Below are positions 56,375 through 64,000 of a stretch of 64,000 bases of DNA, in pieces. Under the pieces are notes generated by a model. It made no database searches, had not been told where the DNA came from, and was given only the letters and a program-made list of their open reading frames with translations. Each line of letters opens with the position of its first letter. Position 1 is the first letter of the stretch. The DNA lies in assembly GCA_965153355.1 (NCBI GenBank), contig OZ231126.1, forward strand, positions 23,002,001 to 23,066,000. The letters run 5' to 3'. The position numbers and the translations under genes are program-made. Source of the stretch: Flaccisagitta enflata. Its lineage: Eukaryota; Chaetognatha; Sagittoidea; Aphragmophora.

Positions 56375-56435
<61 letters not shown>
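56278..56435. repeat. (GA)n and inverse (CT)n pair
   Basis: GA at 56,278-56,326 and CT at 56,377-56,435, separated by 50 bp of unique sequence; a potential long hairpin. Confidence 0.96.
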
Positions 56436-56438
<3 letters not shown>

Positions 56439-56631
56439 GAGTTTCGGAGCAACAAAAAAAAGGCAGAAATAACTGAGCGCTGAGGTTTTTTCCCTTTATT
56501 GTTTCCATTTCTATTATTATTCTACCTTCAGTTGCCCTCTTGCATGTTTCGCTTTTGCAACCAGTGTTTTCCTCATCTTTTCCTCATAATTTTTCTGTTG
56601 AATCGATCCTTCATTTTTTCTCTTCTTCTTC

Positions 56632-56873
56632 TTTTTAGTCGCGTGCACGCGGCTCTTTAACCCACTCTGTCCGTCTGTCTGTCGGTCCGTCCGTATGTCG
56701 GTCACGCTTAGCTTTTTTTCGCCGTTTTGCGTCATTTTAAGTCATTTTAATCTATTTTAAGTCATTAAAAGTCATTTTAAGTCACTAAAGTCATTTTTGG
56801 TAATTTGATCTTTTTGTCTTTTGGTCTTTTTGTCTTAACAACCACACGCGACTGTAAGGGGTTGGCCTTGTTT
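56632..56873 (-). repeat. Family A repeat, copy 26 (reverse, with TTTTAAGTCA module)
   Basis: CTTTTTAGTCGCGTGCACGC, CTCTGTCCGTCTGTCTGTCGG array, the TCATTTTAAGTCATTTTAA module, CCACACGCGACTGTAAG and GGCCTTGTTTC. The terminal GTTTC leads into (CTT)n. Confidence 0.87.
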
Positions 56874-57361
56874 CTACTTCTCCTTCTTCTTCTTCTTCTT
56901 CTTCTTCTTCTTCTTCTTCTTCTTCTTCTTCTTCTTCTTCTTCTTCTTCTTTTTCTTTTTCTTTTTCTTTTTCCTTTTGTTTTTGTTTTCCTATTTTTTT
57001 TTTTTGCTTCTTCTTTTTCTTCTTCTTCTTCTTCTTCTTCTTCTTCTTCTTCTTCTTCTTCTTCTTCTTCTTCTTCTTCTTCTTCTTCTTCTTCATATGC
57101 TTCTTCTTCTTCTTCTTCTTCTTCTTCTTCTTCTTCTTCTTCTTCTTCTTCTTCTTCTTCTTCTTCTTCTTCTTCTTCTTCTTCTTCTTCTTCTTCTTCT
57201 TCTTCTTCTTCTTCTTCTTCTTCTTCTTCTTCTTCTTCTTCTTCTTCTTCTTCTTCTTCTTCTTCTTCTTCTTCTTCTTCTTCTTCTTCTTCTTCTTCTT
57301 CTTCTTCTTCTTCTTCTTCTTCTTCTTCTTCTTCTTCTTTTTCTTCTTCTTCTTCTTCTTG
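56874..57361. repeat. (TTC)n array, about 490 bp
   Basis: The longest trinucleotide array in the window, with interruptions TTTTTC (56,947-57,010) and CATATG near 57,093. From 57,099 to 57,338 it is about 240 bp of perfect CTT. The homopurine strand reads GAA. All open frames (poly-Glu, Lys, Leu, Ser) are artefacts. Confidence 0.98.
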
Positions 57362-57920
57362 TTCACATTCCCAATTTCGGTGTCCAATCTGATTCAATGG
57401 TTGGAAGTGGACGCACACGAAATAGATATCGGTCAATTGGGGGTTGACTGAGAGGAACAATTTCAAAGAGGGGACGTGATTAAAGGGGAGTACTGTGTTA
57501 CTTTTGATATTGGGGCAAGAAGCAGTACGGAGAAAAGAAGGACAGAAGAGGGACAGAGGAAGATGGAGGGGTGAGGAATAGCCGTTAGATTGATACGACC
57601 GCCGCGCTGAACACGAAAAATGACCAGTAAATAACGAACGGATGGAAACGGGGAAAAATGGTAAAGAAAAAGGAAAATCTGGAAAAGGAGGAAATTGAAA
57701 GAGTAAATGAAACAGTTTGATTGAGAGGCAATGGCAGTCACCAGAGCAGAAGCCTTTTAAACTACGTTTTCAATAATGACTTGTTTTACATTGTCCATCT
57801 AAGATGAAGACAACGACCTCGCTTAGTGACTGAAGATGGGTCGAGTGAAGCAAAGCCGTATTCATGTGAGGAAGGTGATCATTGACAAAGTTGGGGCAGA
57901 AAGATGTGCCTTAGTGTGTA
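57362..57920. other. Unassigned DNA
   Basis: Purine-rich plus strand (GGAGAAAAGAAGGACAGAAG). No gene recognised. Confidence 0.4.
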
Positions 57921-58044
<124 letters not shown>

Positions 58045-58058
58045 ACGTGTTGTGTTTG

Positions 58059-58061
<3 letters not shown>

Positions 58062-58097
<36 letters not shown>
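58062..58097. repeat. (GA)n microsatellite
   Basis: About 36 bp of GA. Confidence 0.96.
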
Positions 58098-58099
<2 letters not shown>

Positions 58100-58644
58100 C
58101 TGGACCGGCGGGAGTGGAACTGCCATTGCAATAAAATGTGCCCTTTGCGCAATAAAACTGCGAGAACCCTTCAGGCCGAGAAACGGACCAAGCGCGGTCG
58201 AGCGGTTGTGCACGCTCACATGCACACTCAGAGTTTTATAGTTTAAGTGATACACGCTCACTTTCTCGCTCATCGCTCATTCCTTAAGGCTAGTAAGCGG
58301 ACCAATGTAGGTCGTTCGGTCGCGCTTGTTCACAAGATCCTATGTACATTAGCATCCTCGCTCATTTTCCTTTTCTGCAGCGGACATTTTTTTTTTCATT
58401 CAGTCGCAGGCATACACAGCCTACGGTCATACTCCATTGGTTGCTTTCTCCGATCCAAATGATCGAGCTTCCTCCAAACAGTTTCCCATTCCGATACCTT
58501 TGCTTTGGAGTCCAAGACGGGGTGATTTGGGGGTGACAGGTATCTATTTTTCGTGGTAGTGGGATCTGGAGCAGTGAAAATAGCCTACTCTTTCACCGTC
58601 CGTTTCAGACTTTAAAGCGCATTCTATTTATTTGCTGTCTTATC

Positions 58645-58715
58645 TTCAACCAATCAACTTGACAAACTTGACTTTACTTCGCCACTTCTGTCGTACCTAC
58701 AAAACCTTATAAAAG
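58645..58715 (+). promoter_or_regulatory. Possible Pol II core promoter (CCAAT and TATA-like)
   Basis: CAACCAATCAAC (about 58,649) and CCTTATAAAAGAACC (about 58,704) lie 55 bp apart. Both are consensus-like, but no transcript or coding exon could be placed downstream, which is pyrimidine microsatellite. Chance matches are likely in AT-rich DNA. Confidence 0.2.
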
Positions 58716-58769
58716 AACCTTCCCTCTCTCTCTTTCTCTATTTGTTTCTTCTTTTTTTTTCTTCTTTTT

Positions 58770-58790
58770 TTCTTTCCTTCTTTCTTTCCT

Positions 58791-58886
<96 letters not shown>

Positions 58887-58890
58887 TCGT
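58770..58890. repeat. (TTTC)n array
   Basis: About 120 bp of perfect TTTC within a wider pyrimidine-rich stretch (58,720-59,000). Confidence 0.98.
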
Positions 58891-59174
58891 TCTTCCTTCT
58901 TTTCTTTCTTGCTTTGTTACTTTCTTTCGCTCTGTTTTTCTCGATCCATCTCTTAACATTTCCTCAACCCATTCTACTTCTCTTTTCCTTTCTTCGCTCT
59001 TTTTTGTTTTCTTCTTTATCACTTGTTTGCCCATCGCTTCGCCATCTTCTTAATCCTATTGCATATATTGGCGTGGGTCCATGGCATATTAAATCTTTGG
59101 CACAGATTGCTTCTTAGGACAAAAGAACCTCCCCGCCTTCGCATTCATGTTCTATCTCTTCTTTCATTCTTTCT

Positions 59175-59198
59175 CTCTATCTATCTATCTTTCTATCT

Positions 59199-59278
<80 letters not shown>

Positions 59279-59292
59279 CCTATCTATCTACC
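59175..59292. repeat. (CTAT)n microsatellite
   Basis: CTAT tetranucleotides, almost perfect at 59,200-59,278. Confidence 0.97.
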
Positions 59293-59334
59293 CTTCACTC
59301 TATTTATCTGACTTTCCTTCTATCTTTCTTCCTT

Positions 59335-59338
59335 TCAT

Positions 59339-59386
<48 letters not shown>

Positions 59387-59418
59387 TTACTCTTTCTTTC
59401 TTTTTTTCTTTCTTTTTT

Positions 59419-59494
<76 letters not shown>

Positions 59495-59505
59495 TGATTC
59501 TTTCT
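59335..59505. repeat. (TTTC)n array
   Basis: About 170 bp with interruptions at 59,387-59,420. Confidence 0.97.
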
Positions 59506-60299
59506 TTTTGGTGCATCGAAATGATCATATCTGCATTCATCTGTCTCCCCATTTCTCAACCATTTTTCTTCCCACCCTCCTAAGGCCCCCCTCAGAAGAG
59601 CAGCCGCTGTGCTAATTGGGCAAACGACGCAATCTCGTTTCGTTAATCGCGTTGCATATCATTTCGATTCTCTCATTTATTCCCTCTTCCTCTATTTCAT
59701 TTGTTTTGTCTTTTGCCTTTAGTCTGTTTAGTATTTTCTATTGTATGCATTTTTTTTTGCCGTGGATATTTTTATGAAAACAGTAAAAAAACTTTACATT
59801 CGTTTTTTTCGAATATGACTATTTTTTCGCCAACATCTCCATCACCATCTCCATCACACATTTCTCATCCGTCAAGTCTCGTCCGACTACAGCATGCAGC
59901 AGTTCCCTCGTCTCCTTCCCCCCCCCCCCCCCGATAGTTTGGTTCTCTCTCATTTTGGAGGAATCGTTATTGGGCCTCGTGTCAAAGAGGCTAATGGTAA
60001 GAAAGACAAAAACGGCCGCTTCGCTCACTCCAACGCTTTTGTATTTGTTTCGTCCTCCTTTTTTTTTCTATTCTTTTCCTTTCTTTTTTTCCTTTGGTAT
60101 TTTTTTCTCCCACTCGCCCACCCTCGCAAACTACCCCCTCCCCCCCTTCTTTCCTCCATCAGTCCCAAATCTTTCCTCTCTCTGTTTCTCCATCCATTGG
60201 CTGGCAATGCCCACGTTGTCCAAGTGCCCAATAATCATGGAATGGCCGTTCGGAACTCAGTCGGATGGACAAAGATATGGTTGGGTCACGCCCTCAGGA

Positions 60300-60408
60300 T
60301 TCGAGTGAGGATTCGTCTCTCCTTCTATCTTTCAATCTTTCTTTCCATCTTTCTTTCGTTCCTTTTTTTTCTTTCTACCTTTCTTTCAGTCTGTCTGTTT
60401 GTCTTTCA

Positions 60409-60448
<40 letters not shown>

Positions 60449-60490
60449 TTCTTTCTTTCTTTTTTTCTTTCTTTCTTTCTTTCTTTTATT
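60300..60490. repeat. (TTTC)/(CTGT) compound microsatellite
   Basis: Imperfect TTTC, then CTGT (60,406-60,448), then TTTC (60,449-60,485). Confidence 0.95.
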
Positions 60491-60724
60491 TACTTTTCCG
60501 TCTCTTCGGCTTTCTGTTTTCAACCCTGTATATTAGCGCTACTGAAATGCACAGAAAATGGCTTGAGTAACCCCACCCGGCGCTTTTTCGTTTCCAATAT
60601 ATCTAAAAAAGAGTAAACAGGCCTCAGAAAGTCAAGGGCATTAGAATTGGAGCAGCGGTAGTTAAAGAAAAATGAAGAAAAAACAGAGAATACATTGGTC
60701 AGACACCCCTATCTTTGTTAGCTC

Positions 60725-61208
60725 ATATTTTCTAAACGAATTGAGCTAATGACTTCAACTTGGGCTCATTTTCAAGAGTAGACGCTGCTCTTTAAAATGA
60801 GCCCAAGTTGGGGTCATTAGCTCAATTCGTTTAGAAGCAGCATTGCTCCAAAGTTGATGTTAGTTTAAGCAAAACATGGATCTCATTCATGCAACTTTGA
60901 AAGCTTATATCTTCCAAATGAATTGAGCTAATGACCTCAATTTGGGCTCATTTTAAAGAGGTGCATCTACTCTTTAAAATGAGCCCAAGTTGAGGTCATT
61001 AGCTCAATTTGTTTAGAAGCAGCGTTGCTCCAAAGTTGATGATAGTTTGAGCAAAACATGGATTTTATTCATGCAACTTTGCAAGCATGTATCTTCTAAA
61101 CAAATTGAGCTAATGACCTCAACTTGAGATCATTTTAAAGAACACACGCAGCTCTTTGAAACGAGCCCAAGTTAAGGACATTGGCTCAATTTGTTTGGAA
61201 GCAGCTTT
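60725..61208. repeat. Tandem array of hairpins, three units of 182 bp
   Basis: Each unit contains an inverted repeat with about 42-48-bp arms: GAATTGAGCTAATGAC, TTCAACTTGGGCTCATTTT, a loop of about 12 nt, then AAAATGAGCCCAAGTTG and GTCATTAGCTCAATTCG. Units start at 60,730, 60,912 and 61,094. Between them TTGCTCCAAAGTTGATG and GCAAAACATGGAT are conserved. AGCTCAATTCGTTTAGAAGC ends the right arm of each. Confidence 0.92.
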
Positions 61209-61227
61209 GTTCCATTGTTGATGTAAT

Positions 61228-61362
61228 TTTGAGTGCACGTATCTGTACAACCTGCTTTGTCTGTCTGTCAAACTTTTTTTTTCTTTTTCTGCATATAGAG
61301 GTGGTTATCACTCCCCCTGCCCACCGGTGCGCGACTATGGTGGCCACGTATCTGGCCTTGTT
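61228..61362 (-). repeat. Family A repeat, copy 27 (reverse, short)
   Basis: GTGCACGTATCTGTACAACC, CTTTGTCTGTCTGTC, CCCCTGCCCACCGGTGCGCG, TGGTGGCCACGTATCTGGCC and TTGTT. Confidence 0.75.
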
Positions 61363-61534
61363 AATATCCACCCATAAGAGAAATCCCTCATGCGTCGGCG
61401 ACTAGGAGCAGCATTACAAAAACAAGCCACTGAAATCATCCACCTAGGAAGAAAATGAGACAAAGTTTCAGAAGTTTGTTTTTCAGTTTCACTTTAATCT
61501 TTTTTTTTTTTTAATTTTCATCACACAGAAGTAT

Positions 61535-61690
61535 CGCAGAATACTAAAATAATTCTCCAACAAAATATTTTGAAATTCTTATATAATTCTAAAACAAAAT
61601 ATTACGAAATTCTTAAATAATTTAAAACCAAATATCACGAAATTCTAAAATAATTCTTTAAAAAAGACATTGTCAAATTTCAAAATCTAA
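61535..61690. repeat. About 45-bp AT-rich tandem repeat
   Basis: AAATATTNCGAAATTCTNA and ATAATTCTNNAACAAAAT recur three or four times. Confidence 0.75.
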
Positions 61691-61914
61691 ATACGCAAGT
61701 AAGTCACAATATAGGCCAAAAATGCGAAGAAACCGAGGCCAAAGATACGAACAAAAATCATTCATCATAGGCCTTCACTAAAGCCGCTTTTGTGCTCCGG
61801 CTTGGTAACCGCTTGATTGCCTGCCCAACAACACTCAATATAGCCTGAAAATCATCCTCGTTTTTTTGCGCCAAAATTCGAGTGATCGCTTGTTTGCTTA
61901 ATCATTCTCTCAGG

Positions 61915-62185
61915 GCGTGTTTTTAGTGAAGATGAAAAACGCGTTTGTTCCCATGAAACGCGATAACACTGTGAACACATATTCAACAATTTCAGCTGTC
62001 CCACAAGGGAGTGAGTGAAGTGAGTGAGCGAGCCCATGAACGGAGCGAGCAAGTGAAGCGAGCGTAGCAAAGCGGAGCGCTGCGGAGTGAGTAAGCAGAG
62101 TGAGCGGTGCGAGCGAACGAATGTAGCGAGCGACCGAGTGGCCCGTTAAAAACGCGATCGTCTTTGACTAGAAACGCCCCCTCAG
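61915..62185. repeat. GAGCGAGCGAAGTGAG motif element, copy 2
   Basis: GTGAGTGAAGTGAGTGAGCG, GGAGCGAGCAAGTGAAGCG and AGCGTAGCAAAGCGGAGCG, flanked by AAAAACGCGTTTGTTCCC and GTTAAAAACGCGATC with GACTAGAAACGCCCCC. It shares the flanks of the copy at 43,225. Confidence 0.65.
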
Positions 62186-62189
62186 TGCT

Positions 62190-62384
62190 ATAATTTGAAA
62201 TCGGCAGATCGTGAGCAAACTTATGAAATCTTTGGTAGGCTGCATTGTTTGACCAAGTAGGAACTGGCTTGCTCAACCAGTCGGTTTCGATTTGGAGGGC
62301 AACAAAAAAGTGCCACGACTGTGGTTCCAATCTTGAAACTAAAGTGGTCGATTCAGTTAGTGCATCCATCGTCACCGGTCCCAT
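62190..62384 (-). pseudogene. Possible fragment of an uncharacterised invertebrate protein
   Basis: Minus-strand frame with PVPTWSNNAAYQRFHKFAHD then LPISNYSTEGAFLVKDD. The pattern W-x(2)-N-x(2)-Y, then N-x-S/T-E-x-A-x-x-L-V-x-D, resembles a widespread invertebrate family where the motif reads NDxAERxVKLxxDF. The Arg of AER is Gly here and the frame runs into the GAGCGAGC repeat. I recall the family only loosely, so treat this as a hint. Confidence 0.25.
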
Positions 62385-62451
62385 GCGTAATCCATCTTTG
62401 GGAATAGCTTGGATTGCCTTTTAATTACAAAAATTGGATAGCGATGCTAAG

Positions 62452-62742
<291 letters not shown>

Positions 62743-62932
62743 CAGACGGACAGGCAAATAGACAAAATCTACAGGATGAACATAAATTTAGCCTCACCTG
62801 AGCTAGCTGTGCACATTCATAGTCACTGATGAGTGTTGAGGCTATTGCCAACGGGGTCATCTCTTGGCAAGTATACCACAGATGATTTTGAAGTTTGGCA
62901 ATGAAGGCGTCGACAAGTTTCGTTGAAAATAA

Positions 62933-63449
62933 AACAAGGTCAACAAACCTTAGTCGCGTGGTAATAAGGGTAATAAAGGTAATTAAGGTAATTAAGGTAA
63001 TTAAGGTAATTTAGGTAATAAAGATAATGAAGATAACTTAGTAGCTATATCTTCCTATAATTACCCACATTTACCTACAACTACCTGTAAATACCTATAA
63101 TTACCTACAATTACATTAAATTACCATAGATTATCTATAATCACCTATAATTACCCATTATTTCCTATATTTCCTACAATTACCTCAATTTATAGTCTGA
63201 GACAACTTTTCTGACTTATATGATACAGATTACTAAAATACCTATACTTACCTATAATTACCTAAAATTACCTAAAATTACCTATAATTACCAAAAATTA
63301 CCTATAGTTACCTTTATTAACCTTCAATAACCTTAAAAACGACTATAAAGCCTATATTTCAAAAAAGTTACGGACCGACCCACCAACAGACCGACAGACC
63401 GACCGACCGACATAGCGGCTTCTAGAGTCGCGTTCACGCGACTAAAAAA
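62933..63449 (+). repeat. Family A repeat, copy 28 (with ATTACCTATA module)
   Basis: AACAAGGTCAACAAACCTTA, GTCGCGTGGTAATAAGG, then about 370 bp of degenerate ten-base AATTACCTAT/GGTAATTAAG tandem (inverted halves: GGTAATT first, AATTACC later), then GGACCGACCCACCAACAG, ACCGACCGACCGAC array and CTAGAGTCGCGTTCACGCG ending ACTAAAAAA. Confidence 0.87.
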
Positions 63450-64000
63450 GAATTATCAGGTCTTTGTACAAGGAAAGTTGCCGTATCTCAGCATCAGCTC
63501 CACATGTCATGAGAAACCAAAACTTGACCAACGTGAGGGAAACAACGATGCTAATCCCTTCTAACGCTGTAAATATCATTGATCAGGATTTTGATTTGAT
63601 TTTACAAAGCTGGATAATTGTATCACCAGGGGATGAGCAAAGTGAGCGAACCCGTGATTGGAGCATTGAATTCTTTGCTTTCACGCTGATCGTTCCGATA
63701 CTTCACTAGGTTCTTGTGTTAAGGAAATATTGGGGCCAAATTAGTCATGGGTCATACACATTTAAAACAGCGTTGGCATGGAGATGATACGATATACGAA
63801 TATACGAAATACGAATTTAAGAAATTCATGCATGAGCATCAAAGACCTGATGCATAGCGAACCATTTTTTTATGTCATTTTTGATCCCATCGATTTTCTT
63901 TGTTTTGCAACCGGCTTTTCCCAGCATGTGACGACAGATTTCGCGGTGGCATGAATGGCGTCCGTCGAGTTTTTGCTCAACTCTTTGAGATGGTAAAAAA
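63450..64000. other. Unassigned DNA at window end
   Basis: Contains a fragment AGCAAAGTGAGCGAACCCG (63,640) related to the GAGCGAGC element. No gene recognised. Confidence 0.4.

Noticed and set aside
56791-57466. About 200-codon poly-Glu/poly-Lys frames
   Set aside because: Read-through of (TTC)n/(GAA)n.
60195-60300. Possible small exon (PIIMEWPFGTQSDGQRYGW) ending at a GTGAGG donor-like site
   Set aside because: No convincing acceptor, no family match and no neighbouring exon; could be chance.

Overview
The window is eukaryotic and animal: gene fragments are spread over introns with GT/AG borders, non-LTR retrotransposons are present, and a large share of the DNA is microsatellite, minisatellite or short interspersed repeat. 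A Hox homeobox followed in register by a UbdA-type peptide (I-x-E-L-N) points to a protostome invertebrate (arthropod Ubx/abd-A class or lophotrochozoan Lox2/Lox4 class). I cannot name the species. The density of very long TC, TG, TTC, TTTC and AAC tracts is of the kind known from crustaceans and some other marine invertebrates, but this is only suggestive.

Protein-coding content is small. (1) Two consecutive phase-0 exons at 16,916-18,044 (+) encode part of an alpha-2-macroglobulin/thioester protein, ending with the thioester motif GCGEQNM. (2) A mucin-like Ser/Thr repeat protein has a terminal exon at 35,110-36,647 (+) with a transmembrane segment; a phase-compatible signal-peptide exon lies 8.5 kb upstream at 26,506-26,569. 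(3) A Hox gene on the minus strand has its homeobox exon at 53,247-53,425 and its C-terminal exon at 52,149-52,631. (4) There are two decayed non-LTR retrotransposons, a two-ORF element with endonuclease and reverse transcriptase at about 11,480-15,200 (-) and reverse transcriptase remnants at about 6,100-7,540 (-). Most other open frames are microsatellite read-through.

Layout: 1-6.1 kb, microsatellites, family A repeats and a 224-bp tandem repeat; 6.1-11.35 kb, a broken retrotransposon invaded by family B and a large array with a 1,253-bp higher-order period, itself split by a MITE; 11.4-15.3 kb, retrotransposon; 15.6-19 kb, the macroglobulin exons; 19.03-22.78 kb, a large inverted duplication whose right arm carries two TA-flanked inverted-repeat elements, with both empty sites preserved in the left arm; 22.8-34.7 kb, tandem repeats, families A-C, tRNA-like sequences and more inverted-repeat elements; 35-36.7 kb, mucin-like exon; 36.7-52 kb, microsatellites, repeats and quiet AT-rich DNA; 52-53.5 kb, Hox; 53.5-64 kb, microsatellites, tandem hairpins and repeats.

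The most unusual theme is a community of short interspersed elements. Family A (28 copies listed here, both strands) has an internal CGGAC-type variable array and a 3' hairpin ending GCGACTAAAAA. Family B has GGGCAGCGGCCCC inverted repeats around Ser/Pro-like minisatellite DNA, and sits inside family A at three places. Several insertions can be dated relative to each other because empty sites or target duplications lie in the same window. No operon, CRISPR array, rRNA or intact tRNA was seen.
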